A stretch of DNA of 64,000 nucleotides. Source: Silene conica. Lineage: Eukaryota > Streptophyta > Magnoliopsida > Caryophyllales > Caryophyllaceae. The notes beneath the pieces were generated by a model. It was not told where the DNA came from, ran no database searches, and saw only the letters and a program-made list of their open reading frames with translations. How positions within the stretch are numbered: the stretch's first letter is position 1; each line of letters begins with the position of its first letter. The DNA lies in NCBI GenBank assembly GCA_029255685.2, contig CM055315.2, positions 55,709,181-55,773,180 on the forward strand, read 5' to 3'. Both the position numbers and the translations under genes were made by a program. Of the stretch, positions 20,681 to 31,152 are shown in pieces.

Positions 20681-23182
20681 TTACTTCTTTTCAGAAGTGA
20701 TAGCATTACATGTGATGGGGGTCATAGCATCCTTCTTCCTATAAGATAGGCCATATATAATAGAATGCTTCCCTACTTTGAAGGTCAAAGTCCCAATGCC
20801 TACATCTATAATGGCACCTGCAGTGTGGAGGAAAGGTCTTCCTAGAATTATAGGTATATGGGCATCCTCTGGGATGTCCAAAACTACAAAGTCAACTGGG
20901 AAGAAAAACCTGTCAATACGCACAAGGATGTTTTCCAACACCCCTATAGGTTCCATAGATGTACGATCTGCCATCTGGACAGTCATGCTGGTCATTTTAA
21001 ATTCAGTCATTCCTAATTTTAAGGCAACACTTAAGGGCATGACACTGATACTAGCACCTAAATCGCATAATGTCTTCTTTACTGGGAAGGTTCCTATATT
21101 GCAGGGGACAGAAAAACTACCAGGGTCCTCTAATTTGTGAGGGGCAATAACATGTGATAGAAAACTAGATGACTCTTCAGTGAGGGCCACCGACTCAACC
21201 TTATCTAGAGACCTCTTTCTGAACAAAAGCTGTCTCATAAATTTAAGATAAGAAGGAACTTGTTGGACTAATTCTAGAAATGGGACCTGAACATTTAATG
21301 AACGAATCACATCCTTAAATTTGTCAAAAGATACCTGATCCTTCGAAGGTACGAATCTTTCTGGGAAAGGAGGGGCTGAGGATTCAGTATTTGCAGCCCT
21401 CTTCAGAAACCTAGGGGTCTTATCACCCCTGAAAAGGAAATCCCTCAAGTTATTCGGTAATTCGGGACGAAAAGGAGCCTCTGGTTCTGCCACGGCGGTC
21501 GGTCGACCATCTTCTTCGGTAGGTCGACCGCTTTCCTGTTCAGCGGAAATTCTCGGATTCTGCTCTGTGGTCGGTCGACCTGGATCTTCGGTCGGTCGAC
21601 CGTCCTTGCTGCTATCCGGCTGTTTTTCTTTCTCGCTCCCCACTTTAGCTCCACTTCGTAGGGATATGACGTTTAGAGTCTCTTTTTTCTGGTCCGTTTT
21701 GGTCGGAAGTTGACCCGGAGCCCTAGTATCATTCTTGCCCGCGATTTGAGCAATCTGAGACTCTAACATCTTCATCCCTGCCTCTCTAGCCTGTGACTCC
21801 TTCTGAACCAACCCAATAAGATTTTGGATAAGAGTGTCGGTGTTGGGTGGTGGATTTGAAGGTGGTTGAGGGTTGAAGGGTGGTTTTTGAAAACCTTGCT
21901 TATGTGGGGGGATATATGTGGAATTTTGCTGAGGTTGCATATGTTGTGGGTTTAGAACATTCTGGCTTGTCCACCTCAGGTTGGGATGGACATTATTATT
22001 ATTCGGGTCATAAAAATTGTTCCCACGATAATGTTGAAAAGCGACACATGTTTCATTGGATGAAGTACAGAATTTTGACACGTGCCCTTCTCCACCGCAC
22101 CTCTCACAAGCAAAGGGTCCGTCTTGAACGGCGTTCACCTGGTAAATACCGCCCTTGCTTCCAGTTCCTAGATCGAATTTTCCTCCAGCCTCTAATTTCT
22201 CCAATTTGGCCGTCAAGGCCTCAATTGCTGATAGGTTGTATTTAGATTTCCTTTGATTTCCTCTGGAAGTGCCATGCTCAGCACGGTGTACAGCAACATC
22301 CTCTATCAATTTGAGACCCTTAGTCTCTCCTGAATTATCTTGGAATCTCCCATTAGCTGCAGCATCTAGATAGGCCCTGTTGTCATCGTAGAGGCCATTG
22401 TAGAACTGGTTACAAAGAAACCATTGCTCGAATCCGTGATGTGGTATGGATCGAACAAGTCTCTTGAACCTGTCCCACGCCTCACTAAAGTCCTCATTGG
22501 GGCCTTGCTTGAAATTTGTGATCTGCACTCTTAAAGCATTAGTCTTTGATGCAGAATAGTATTTCCAGTAGAATGCTAAGGCTAAGGTATTCCAATCTGT
22601 GACTCCCGCAGCAGTGCGGTCTAAATCTCTGTACCACTCTCTCGCAGCGTCCCTAAGAGAGAAGATAAACATGGTCTGCTTAATCTGGTCCTGCGTCACT
22701 CCTTCTGGGGGTGCAATAGAGCATATGTAATCTGTGAATATTTCAATATGCTTTGCAGCATCCTCATTGGACGAGCCTCCAAATTGGTTTCTTTCAACCA
22801 TAGTAATGTAGGCAGGTTTGGCCTCGAATGGCTTCCCAGTACCTGCAGGTAAAGTGAACCCTTTGTATAGGTCCTTTGCCTGAGGCATGGAGTGACTGGC
22901 AATAGTAGCTTCCTCTGTCATGTTTTCTTCCTCTTTTGGAAAAACTGGAAAGTAGGTAAAAGGTGGTGTTCTTGGTGAAAGTGCATTGTTGGGTGAATTT
23001 GTTTGTGAAGGTGGTGTTTTTGGTGAAGATGGCAAAGATGGTTGTTCGAATAAGTCTTCTTGAAATAAGGAAGACGGTGAACCTCCTTCCTGATTTGCTA
23101 GAAGTTGCTTTCTCCTTTCTCTAAGAGTCCTCTCAAGCTCGTGGTCAAGTGGTAGGAGTTCTCCTTGAACTGACCTGCGCAT
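20681..23182 (-). CDS. Gag-protease polyprotein of element B (833 aa)
   Basis: Intact frame. Residues 1-85 are a charged and Pro/Ser-rich leader (LPLDHELERTLRERRKQL). Residues about 100-310 are the gag domain (RNQFGG, FSLRDAAREWYRDLDR, YNGLYDDNRAYLDAAANGRF). A CCHC zinc knuckle lies at C359, C362, H367 and C372; then a Gln/Pro/Asn-rich stretch; then two GRPTxxxGRPT modules (528-538 and 552-562). Protease motif DLGA is at 707-710, with ILGRPFLHTAGA downstream. The protein would build the particle, bind RNA through the knuckle and process itself. The first ATG of the frame matches the start inferred for element 2. No pol follows. Confidence 0.88.
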   Translation of the reverse strand: MRRSVQGELLPLDHELERTLRERRKQLLANQEGGSPSSLFQEDLFEQPSLPSSPKTPPSQTNSPNNALSPRTPPFTYFPVFPKEEENMTEEATIASHSMPQAKDLYKGFTLPAGTGKPFEAKPAYITMVERNQFGGSSNEDAAKHIEIFTDYICSIAPPEGVTQDQIKQTMFIFSLRDAAREWYRDLDRTAAGVTDWNTLALAFYWKYYSASKTNALRVQITNFKQGPNEDFSEAWDRFKRLVRSIPHHGFEQWFLCNQFYNGLYDDNRAYLDAAANGRFQDNSGETKGLKLIEDVAVHRAEHGTSRGNQRKSKYNLSAIEALTAKLEKLEAGGKFDLGTGSKGGIYQVNAVQDGPFACERCGGEGHVSKFCTSSNETCVAFQHYRGNNFYDPNNNNVHPNLRWTSQNVLNPQHMQPQQNSTYIPPHKQGFQKPPFNPQPPSNPPPNTDTLIQNLIGLVQKESQAREAGMKMLESQIAQIAGKNDTRAPGQLPTKTDQKKETLNVISLRSGAKVGSEKEKQPDSSKDGRPTEDPGRPTTEQNPRISAEQESGRPTEEDGRPTAVAEPEAPFRPELPNNLRDFLFRGDKTPRFLKRAANTESSAPPFPERFVPSKDQVSFDKFKDVIRSLNVQVPFLELVQQVPSYLKFMRQLLFRKRSLDKVESVALTEESSSFLSHVIAPHKLEDPGSFSVPCNIGTFPVKKTLCDLGASISVMPLSVALKLGMTEFKMTSMTVQMADRTSMEPIGVLENILVRIDRFFFPVDFVVLDIPEDAHIPIILGRPFLHTAGAIIDVGIGTLTFKVGKHSIIYGLSYRKKDAMTPITCNAITSEKK
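21497..21601 (-). repeat. Two palindromic dyads inside gag of element B
   Basis: Boxes 21497-21508/21518-21529 and 21569-21580/21590-21601, 9-nt spacers. Each dyad is 33 bp and in frame, the dyads are 72 bp (24 codons) apart, and each encodes GRPTxxxGRPT. Confidence 0.92.
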
Positions 23183-23281
23183 AAGATGGAAACTACAAGA
23201 AAATGGTGAGAAGGTTTAAGGAACAAAAAGTTCCTTAAACAAAGAGAAACAAAAACAAAAACAATAAACACTGGCGTCACC

Positions 23282-23299
23282 TCCCCGGCAACGGCGCCA
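23282..23299 (-). promoter_or_regulatory. Primer binding site, tRNA-Asp type (element B)
   Basis: A perfect 18-nt complement of the 3' end of plant tRNA-Asp on the minus strand. Leader 23183-23281 otherwise unremarkable. Confidence 0.93.
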
Positions 23300-23895
23300 A
23301 AATTTAATGCCCGTCGTTGAGGGTACCAAAGATGAATTTATAATTCCTAACTTTAACAATAGATAGTGAAAGTCAGGGTCGAACCACAGAGAGGTGGGGA
23401 ATGTTTATTGTTTGGTGTTAATGTTTAAAGGTAACAAATTTGGGGGTTTGATTGGTTGATTACTATATCTAAAGCAAAGTTTAAAATAAAACAAGAAATA
23501 AAGATGAGAATAAAATATAATAAAAGGGATGCTAGGATGTTTGGGTAATAAATAGCTAAGGTAAAATAAATTCTAAGGTCAACATGTATTGCAGTCGCGT
23601 AAGGGGTGTAACATAACTTTTTAGGTCTATGCTACCTAATAGCTCCTTTCGGCCTATGCTATTAGTTCCTAGGTCTCACAATTATTGGGTGTTAACAATA
23701 AGGGTGATTCCTAAATCTTAGGTCACATACCTTTCAGTCTTAAGTAACCTAGTCGTCTTAAGGTGTAAACCAATGCCCTTCCCGTATCTCTCAATCTTGG
23801 GTAGGTCATTACTAACGTCCTACAAGTCTCTTTTCAGTCTCATTGTAGGATATTAAAGTCAACAAGGAAAGACGAAACAAGATACATGCGCGGGT

Positions 23896-23969
23896 GGTCG
23901 ACCGACCAGCTATTCCAGTCGGCCGACCACAGCCTCGGTCGACCGACCCACTATTTGAGTCGGCCGACC
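23896..23969 (-). repeat. Four phased palindromic boxes in element B 5' LTR
   Basis: Steps 21-20-21 bp, matching 17336-17409. Confidence 0.92.
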
Positions 23970-24448
23970 GCGACTCTGCTACAAGTCGGTCTCAGAATTT
24001 CTACTACCTACGCATATTCATCCCCTACATCTTAACATATGAAATTTAGCTACTCATGGTTATTAAGACGATTATGAAAACGGGAATAAACATGGTAAAC
24101 ATAGTAAATAATCTAAACATGCGAGATTCAATAAAGCTTGAGAATTCTATCTTAATTGAATGCAATAGTAATAAGAACAATAATAAAGCTAGATTAAAAG
24201 AGTAATTACCAAAGTCGGAATTAGGGCAGAAAGGAACAAACTTTATTGAATGCTTGAGAATTATTGAAAGATTACAAAACTAAAATTCTTCTAAATAAAA
24301 CTTGATTATTGAACATGAATGTCAATTGATAAAAGCTAGATGCTAAACCCTAATCAAGAGATTAGTTTATATAGGGCATAAGATTAGAGTTTCCTTAAAA
24401 GACTCCTACTTCTAATTTATTTCCGAAACTGTTCCTGGGCTTCGCTGA

Positions 24449-24580
24449 GGTCGGTCGATCACTTTGGTGGGTCGGTCGACCTCTTTCACGGGCTTAGTTG
24501 AATTCTGGGCCTTTCTTCAAAATTCGGACTTTATAGAAATTAGGCCTGGTCGGCCGACCCGTTTAGTTGGTCGGTCGACC
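24449..24580 (-). repeat. Two palindromic dyads in U3 of element B 5' LTR
   Basis: Boxes 24449-24460 (one arm base mutated)/24470-24481 and 24548-24559/24569-24580. They are about 75-215 bp upstream of TATATAA at 24367-24373. Confidence 0.92.
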
Positions 24581-24856
24581 GCTTCCGCAAGGAATTCTTC
24601 GGTTTTCTTCTCGCTTTGACTTTTGGTACTTAAATAAAGACTCCAGTTGACTTTCCATTGTTCCTTAATTATGCAAAAGACTCGAGGACATGAATTTGGT
24701 GCTAAATCGTCCCTTTTCCGCATAAATCTGCAAAAGTGCATAAAAATACGAACGTACACGATTGTTGGGAAATTAAGGCTAAAACATAGTAAATGAGCGA
24801 CCAAATGCGTGTAAAAATAGATGAAAAACATCATAAAATAGACACGCATCAAGTGC

Positions 24857-25058
24857 CTGTAGGGATGTTCCATCCCAGGCTGTTGTATATATATTTTGCT
24901 TCAGTACTTAGAACTGTTATACTTATCTATTTCTGTTTATATCGGTTTAAGTTTTCAGTTTTAATTCACCTCGCATGTTTATGTTAAAAAGTTTTAATTC
25001 CGCTGCATTTTTAGTACTTTGTATGATTTTATTTTCCGCTTTCGCGAGGGGTTTTACA
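24857..25058 (+). repeat. 5' LTR of element A, segment 3 (terminus)
   Basis: Runs to GGGGTTTTACA and matches the end of solo LTR E. Together the three segments give a LTR of about 2,900 bp. Confidence 0.9.
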
Positions 25059-25060
25059 GT

Positions 25061-25072
25061 TGGTATCAGAGC
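25061..25072 (+). promoter_or_regulatory. Primer binding site, tRNA-iMet type (element A)
   Basis: TGGTATCAGAGC, 2 nt after the LTR end, complementary to plant initiator tRNA-Met as usual for chromoviruses. Leader to the gag ATG at 25224 holds nothing else recognised. Confidence 0.9.
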
Positions 25073-25223
25073 ATTATTGCTCCTGACGCACTCATATGAC
25101 CCCAACCTTAACTTGACCATATAAACAAATAATGAATGAGAGATGGGGTAGATCTAAGGATTTATATTGTAGTCTGTTTGTGATTGCTAATTGCTAAGTT
25201 AACATTTGCTTTTCTTTTGAAGG

Positions 25224-25301
25224 ATGGTGAGAACCACAGCTGCTGAGAACACTATAATGCAAGCACTTTATCAGTTGCTTGAGAACCAGAGACAGAAGGC
25301 C
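25224..25301 (+). pseudogene. gag of element A, 5' fragment
   Basis: ATG starts MVRTTAAENTIMQALYQLLE, homologous to the gag start of element D. Cut by the CACTA element after about 26 codons. Confidence 0.8.
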
Positions 25302-28300
25302 CACTACTACAAAAATGGCCTATTAAGGCGCTTATCATGAAAGTGCTGAAATTGGTATAAACAAGGGAAAATTCACGCACAATTCAATAGCGCCTCTAAA
25401 TATCGTCAAAAGAAATTAAAAAACCATACTCCTTTTCCTCTTTCCTCCTAGATAAGTCACTCAATTACCATTCTAATGTTCTCAAAAACACAAAACCCTA
25501 GAGTAAAAAAAAACCACCATAATTCATTCTCTGCAGAAATTATCACATACGGAGTAATTGGCAAGCAAAGAATTGAAATTCTCATAAAAGTGTTAATCAG
25601 GTATGAAATTGTTTTCTTATGTTTTTGTTATTTAATTAATTCGATTCTTGTTTATTTTTTTCATCGCTAAATTGGGGGTTTATTTTGTTTTTGGGAGAAC
25701 AAACATATCAATTGGCTCTCTTTGTTTCAAGTAAATCTACTGATTTACAAAAAATCACAATTTCATGCTTAGCTAGGTACAATTATGCAGTCTTTTTTAT
25801 CACATTGGGTATTGCACTTTGCTTTAATTTTTTGTTATTATGGTAAAATAAACTTCGTTCGAATTGAATTTGGCCATGTACAGATCTGGATTTATTCCAA
25901 TTGAAGTCGATTTAGGTTTTGATTTTACTTGATTGAACTCGATTTCGGTTTGGTTAAATTAGGACGTAGCTTGATTGAAGTCTATTTAGGTTTACTTTCA
26001 TGGAGATTTCAACTTGTTCACCTGTACCATTAAATTCAAGATGATGAGTATGATGCATTAGTCAACTAGTAGTTATATGAAAGATTCTAAGTTTGTTGAA
26101 CAAATATTTGCTTATTTATTTTTGTCTGTTGGCTCATAGGTATATTTGATGTCTTTCAATGATTCCAAATTCTAAGAAATTAACAAATATATGATCTTCT
26201 TACTTATGTTTATTTGGTGAATTGCTTTGTTTTAGACGAGATGAGTCTTATTCTTTTAAGTAGTTTGTAGATAAGTTTTCATCATCACAATTGACTACAT
26301 CATTCACAATTATATAATAAGACGGTCTTACACTTAGGACAATACATTTATTGGTAGGAAATGATTTGTCTTTATATACAATGAGACCATCACATACAAT
26401 AATTAAGTTGATAATTGACACTACACTTATGATGAAGATGAAAATTTGGCTCAATTACCTTGGCCCCTTTTTTGGTCTCTTCCATTATTTATGCTACTGA
26501 TTATGTGGTTTGAGCATATTTCGATTATGTTGTTTGAGCATATTTCTCGTGATTGAAGGGAAGACTAGTTCTCTTGTCCATTTGTCTATTATTGTGTTCA
26601 AGCCCTTGAATCCAATGTAATGTATTTGGGCTGTTCTTTTCGGGTGAGGCTAATTGGGTCATAGAAATTTTGTCAAGCGTAAGTATTTAAAAACGTTGTT
26701 GTGGTGTACATAATGAGATAATGAAAAGCAATCCTAATCTACGAGGTTCATTTCCTCCTGATGTGAACTCTCTTTAATTGACATACTTCTGTTTGTTGTA
26801 AATGTACCGCACCTTTAATCGACTCTGGTAAAAAAAATGTAACGGTATTTTTATTTAAAAGTATAAAATGCAAAAAGAACAATGAAAAATCTTTTTACTG
26901 TAGTGATTAGTGATGCTTACAAAAATGCATACACATAACTAGGGAATCATATGAATTTGACTTTTGAGATAGACTTCTCTTATCCTCTCCTGCCTCTTAT
27001 TCTTCTTGAGAACACTTTTTGGTAAATCTAAATTGTTTGTGATGTAGGCAGCAGGAGAATGAATGAACAGACCGATATTTTGATCATGTACTATATGTGA
27101 GTGGTGGATTTTTCAAAGGTCTTTTTCTTTACTGGATTGGGGCGCCTGGCGAATGTCTCGACTATATTAATGGTATGGTAAATTAGACACAGTGATATGA
27201 CTTTGGTATAAGTACAATGCGTACATATAAGGGATAGCTATATATTAGTCTCTTCTATGTAACCTTTACGAATATCTTAATTGAAGTTCAGATTGGTCGT
27301 GATTTCATAGTTCACTTGCTACTTATTTTTTGCTTCTGGTGCTATCCGACGATCCAGTGATCCAGCTATATTTATTGTATTTGTCTTTATTAGCTACTTG
27401 TTAAGCCGCCTACGAGTATTTAGGTAGGCTGGTATGGTATGTAAAGTTGTACCCCTTTTGGGTGTTTTGTGCAAACGAACAGGTAAAATGTATGGTCACT
27501 ATTAGTACTTGGCAGTGCATTCACGAGGTACTATGAATCGTTACTCCGTAAATTTGTTACCATGATAAACTTTATGAACATAAAAGTTACTTTTTTCTCT
27601 CTCGGTATAACAGGAAATACAAGGTCATTATAATGCACAAAGATGGAGATATTCATAATTACTCGATGCACTTGTCTTTTATTAAGATTTTCCGACACCT
27701 GCAGTTGAAACTAAGCTTGATAGGCTGATGGAGGACTTTATATGTCCAATAACAAAAGGGTAAGATTCAATTTCACTTTGTAATACAATTTGTTTTTAAT
27801 ATCTTGATCATCTCATCTTTTCTTGATTTTACCCCAAGTGTTGCTTCTATTGCCAATAATGGTAATACGTCATGCTTATCTTTTATGAGTATATGCTAGT
27901 TGTTTCTGTTTCTTGATGGAATGGTTGACCGATGAAATTTGATATAATATTAAATAACATATTAAATATGGTAAATGACTTACATTGTTTTCACTTGAAT
28001 TTTCAGTAATTCTAGTTCAAGCCGATGTATGTATCGTCAAGCTAAGCTTCATCGCAAGGATTGCTTAAGGGACACCGAAGAAATGTATTGCTAAGATGCA
28101 ACAAGTAGTCACTTGTTAGTGTTGATGGGCGAATAATAGAGAACTTTGGGCCTGAATAGTAGGATATTTTCTTGACGTATTTTTTTATTTGAGATACATT
28201 TATTCTTTTTGGGTTCGGACATGTATTTGACATTACAGTTATTTAATATTAAGATATGTTTTTTTCTCAACAAATTGTGTAGATCTTGGTGTGATAAGAA

Positions 28301-28693
28301 ATATGTTTAAGGTAATACAAAAAGGAAATGCAGGTGTAATAAATAGTCTGTAACATTGTTGGTTGTAGTATAAAAACAATGCGAAAAAGCGTGTGAGCAG
28401 AAGCACAATGGTGCATAATAGACAATGCTCAACGTTTAATTGAGGCGCTTGGAAAGCGCCAGATTTTCTCTGGCGGCGCTTTAAAAGCACTGGTCTAGAC
28501 CACAAATAGCGCGTCAATTTTTTGCGGTGCTATACTTATGCTATACCGACACAATAAAATAGCGTCGCAAAAGGGGTTAGCGGCACAGGCAAATGCGGCG
28601 CATTTGAAAGCGTCGGTATTTCCCATTACGACGCTATTTAGCGTCGCAATAGGTGACTAAAAAGCATCGCAAGAATTCGTTTCTGTAGTAGTG
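25302..28693. mobile_element. Non-autonomous CACTA (En/Spm) element, 3.4 kb
   Basis: Termini CACTACTACAAAAA and TTTCTGTAGTAGTG are inverted repeats of CACTA type. The copies of AGGC at 25297-25300 and 28694-28697 flank it, an approximate target duplication with one extra base on the left. Both subterminal regions carry GC-rich repeats (GCGCTT, TAGCGTCGC, GGCGC) especially at 28440-28680, typical binding sites for a CACTA TnpA-like protein. No transposase is encoded. The AT-rich interior contains possible captured exon pieces (25440-25600 and 27700-27762). Confidence 0.85.
27700..27762 (+). other. Possible captured exon inside the CACTA element
   Basis: A short open stretch reading AVETKLDRLMEDFICPITKG follows an intron-like acceptor (CACCTGCAG) and ends at GGGTAAG, a donor-like site. 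The FICPIT string is reminiscent of the start of a U-box. The evidence is too short for an assignment; it is offered as a hint that the element carries gene fragments. Confidence 0.25.
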
Positions 28694-29096
28694 AGGCAGA
28701 GACTGTTGCACCTCTTCCACCGCCAGGCAATGAGGCCAATCGGCCTGGTAGCTTCTCTTGGATAGCATCACAGATGTCCAGGAGCCACGTGAAGACTTAT
28801 GGAGGCGAGGTTGATCCGGTAGCTCTTACTGAGTGGTTCCGTGAGATGGAAAAGAGCTTCACCATGTACTCGGTTGGCAGAGAGGATAGAGTGCGGCTAG
28901 CCACTCACTTTTTGACCTTAGAGGCCGATAGATGGTGGGCATTGACCGGACCGACTTCCATTCTTGATCCTTTATTTGACTGGGAGGCTTTTACGGATAA
29001 GCTCGAGACGAGATTTTATCCTAAGGAGCTTAGATCGCAGAGGCTTAAGAAGTTCATGGACTTGAAGCAGGGTAAGATGTCCGTTCAGGAGTACAC
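28694..29096 (+). pseudogene. gag of element A, central fragment
   Basis: Continues gag after the CACTA element: [62 protein letters not shown]. Very close to the gag of element D. It is cut in EYT by element D; TACAC (29092-29096) is the target duplication. Confidence 0.88.
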
Positions 29097-29291
29097 TGTA
29101 AAACCCCTCGCGAAAGCGGAAATATAAACATACAAAAGTACCAAAATTGCAGCGGAATTAAAACTTTTTAAAGAAAACAACATGCGAGAAGTCTTAAACT
29201 GAAACAAAAACTGAGACTGAAATAAAACCAAAATAGATAAGTAACAGTTCTAAGTATCAAAACCAATATATACATCAGCCTGGGATGGAAC
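29097..29291 (-). repeat. 3' LTR of element D, distal segment
   Basis: Starts TGTAAAACCCC on the plus strand and matches the first 195 bp of 45379-48245. Ends at GGAAC (29287-29291), the target duplication of element F. Confidence 0.9.
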
Positions 29292-30364
29292 TGTGGGGAA
29301 TAAAACGCGTATTCACCCTAAATTTGCAGGATTATAATGAAATATGCAATTGTGAATATCGTCATAAGATTAAAAACATGAGAAAAGAAGTACAACCTTT
29401 AGTCCTCGCGCAAAAGGCCTAAGAACAGGAATTAATGCAAATTCCCTCCTATAACTTGCACCCAAGACTTAGTTTGAGACGTGGCCGCGTGCGCTAGAAA
29501 TCCTCTCCAATTGCCTTGCAATATAGGGAGAGCCCTTGAGGTTTTAGATGTGAGATCTGAGGTTTTGGGAGAAGAATTCTCTCAAACCCTAATTTTACCC
29601 TGAGATTATTTTACAGTGCAACAAGAGTGTTTGATATAAGGAGAAGGACTCTCCTTATATACTACACATGGCCGGCCGAAATTGGACATAGGGTAGGAGT
29701 GGGCTTTCCACTCTTACCTTATTCCAATGCGTGATTCGACCCATTTAGCTTTAAGTTGTTCGCGGTATTTTTAATTATAAATCGTAACATGTTATCAGAT
29801 ATTAATACAGTCGATATATTAATAACGGTCTGATAAAATACGATATTGTATAATTACCCAAATTAATATAACTGTTTATATTAATACGCGAATACAATAT
29901 TTAATTAAATATAACCGTTTATATTTAATTTACGAATTAATCATGTAATCCGTATTAGCTAAAATTATTTAATCCGTATTAAATAATAATCTCAACATCT
30001 TATTGACTAATTTAATAGTCAATACCTCTGACTAACTGTTTAGTCATATCCGGCAAAATGTGACTGTATTTTCATACCTTCACATCTCTCAAACGTGTCC
30101 TATAGGTGTGACGTATAGGGACCAGTTGACCACCGCCATCCGTATGACAATAACGTCAAACTTATCTAGCAAGCCAACCGTTATTGATAAACGTGGATCA
30201 ACTGGTAATAATACAGAAGTATGCCCTTGTGATCCTTAAAGAGATTTAATAAGTCATTGTACTTAATTGTCAAGGACACCAGCCCCAACAATCTCCCACT
30301 TGTCCGTACAAGGGTATGTTTAATGACGTTATCACACTACATGTGGAGGACACAATCTCCAACA
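29292..30364 (-). repeat. 3' LTR of element F
   Basis: Plus strand TGTGGGGAAT...TCTCCAACA. The next bases (AACTCCCACTT, purine-rich on the minus strand) are the polypurine tract. Confidence 0.93.
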
Positions 30365-31152
30365 AACTCCCACTTGTCCGTACAAGTGTAGGTGCGATAA
30401 CCGAATCTCATATCCTTTTAAAATTTCTCCCACTCAATGTAAGACAATTTGCAAATCCGCATTCGCAAAGGTCGTATCTCACAAGCGATCTGTATCAAGA
30501 GTGGTTTCCCCGACTAGAGAGTAACTTAACTGATAAAACGAATCTGTATTCGAGCATGGCCATGCATTTCAGTTACTACTCCTCGAGTGGCCCTGAGAAA
30601 TGATAAAATCCTGATAAGGGTTTGGATATTTCCCTCAACTCGAATCCTGCCGATATCGCCCAGCATGAAATAACCCAGAAAAAATCCTCTTGGCCCCTGT
30701 TACGGTGACCGTGGGAAAGAAACCAAAGTTACCCAAAATCTGTCTTAATCTCAAGAAACAGTTGAAAGTCAAAAGACTCGACTCTAAGGAACACTATGGA
30801 GGTCCTATCCACGACCTGGCACCCAATGTTATAAAACATTTAGGACTCCATAACGATGTCACGGGGTGTCCTACGAGATATCCGTATAACTCGCCTTTGT
30901 GATTGGTCAGTCATCCACGTGACTTATGGCTCGTTGAACCCACCATCAACCAACGTCACAAAATGATTACCTGAGTTATCAGCTCAAGTGGGTAATCAAG
31001 GACCAAAACGATGTAATGTTAATCAGTTCACTTTGTGGTGTTCAAAATTGGCGTACAATTCCACATGAGAAACAAAACATTTTATATCATAACAATAAGG
31101 TTGAATAGAGTACACGAGAAAATGAATTATTACATGAATTCATAAAAGAGTA
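30365..31152 (-). other. 3' untranslated region of element F
   Basis: Between the polyprotein stop and the 3' LTR. No credible frame; the small frames at 30316-30902 on the plus strand have no recognisable domain. Confidence 0.6.

Larger units (their letters stand above)
16745..24851 (-). mobile_element. Element B: complete Athila-like LTR retrotransposon with gag-protease only
   Basis: LTRs 16745-18291 and 23305-24851 (both 1,547 bp, about 17 differences). The target duplication AGTGC lies at 16740-16744 and 24852-24856. Order on the minus strand is 5' LTR, tRNA-Asp primer site, gag-protease, small frame, 2-kb 3' region, polypurine tract, 3' LTR. Reverse transcriptase, RNase H and integrase are absent, so it is non-autonomous although its gag-protease frame is intact. 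Confidence 0.93.
23305..24851 (-). repeat. 5' LTR of element B
   Basis: Same length as the 3' LTR. The plus-strand left terminus reads TAATGC instead of TGATGC, so one conserved terminal base is mutated next to the primer site. Boxes are at 23896-23969 (four), 24449-24481 and 24548-24580; a probable TATA box lies at 24367-24373. The 33-bp units and spacing are preserved. Confidence 0.92.
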
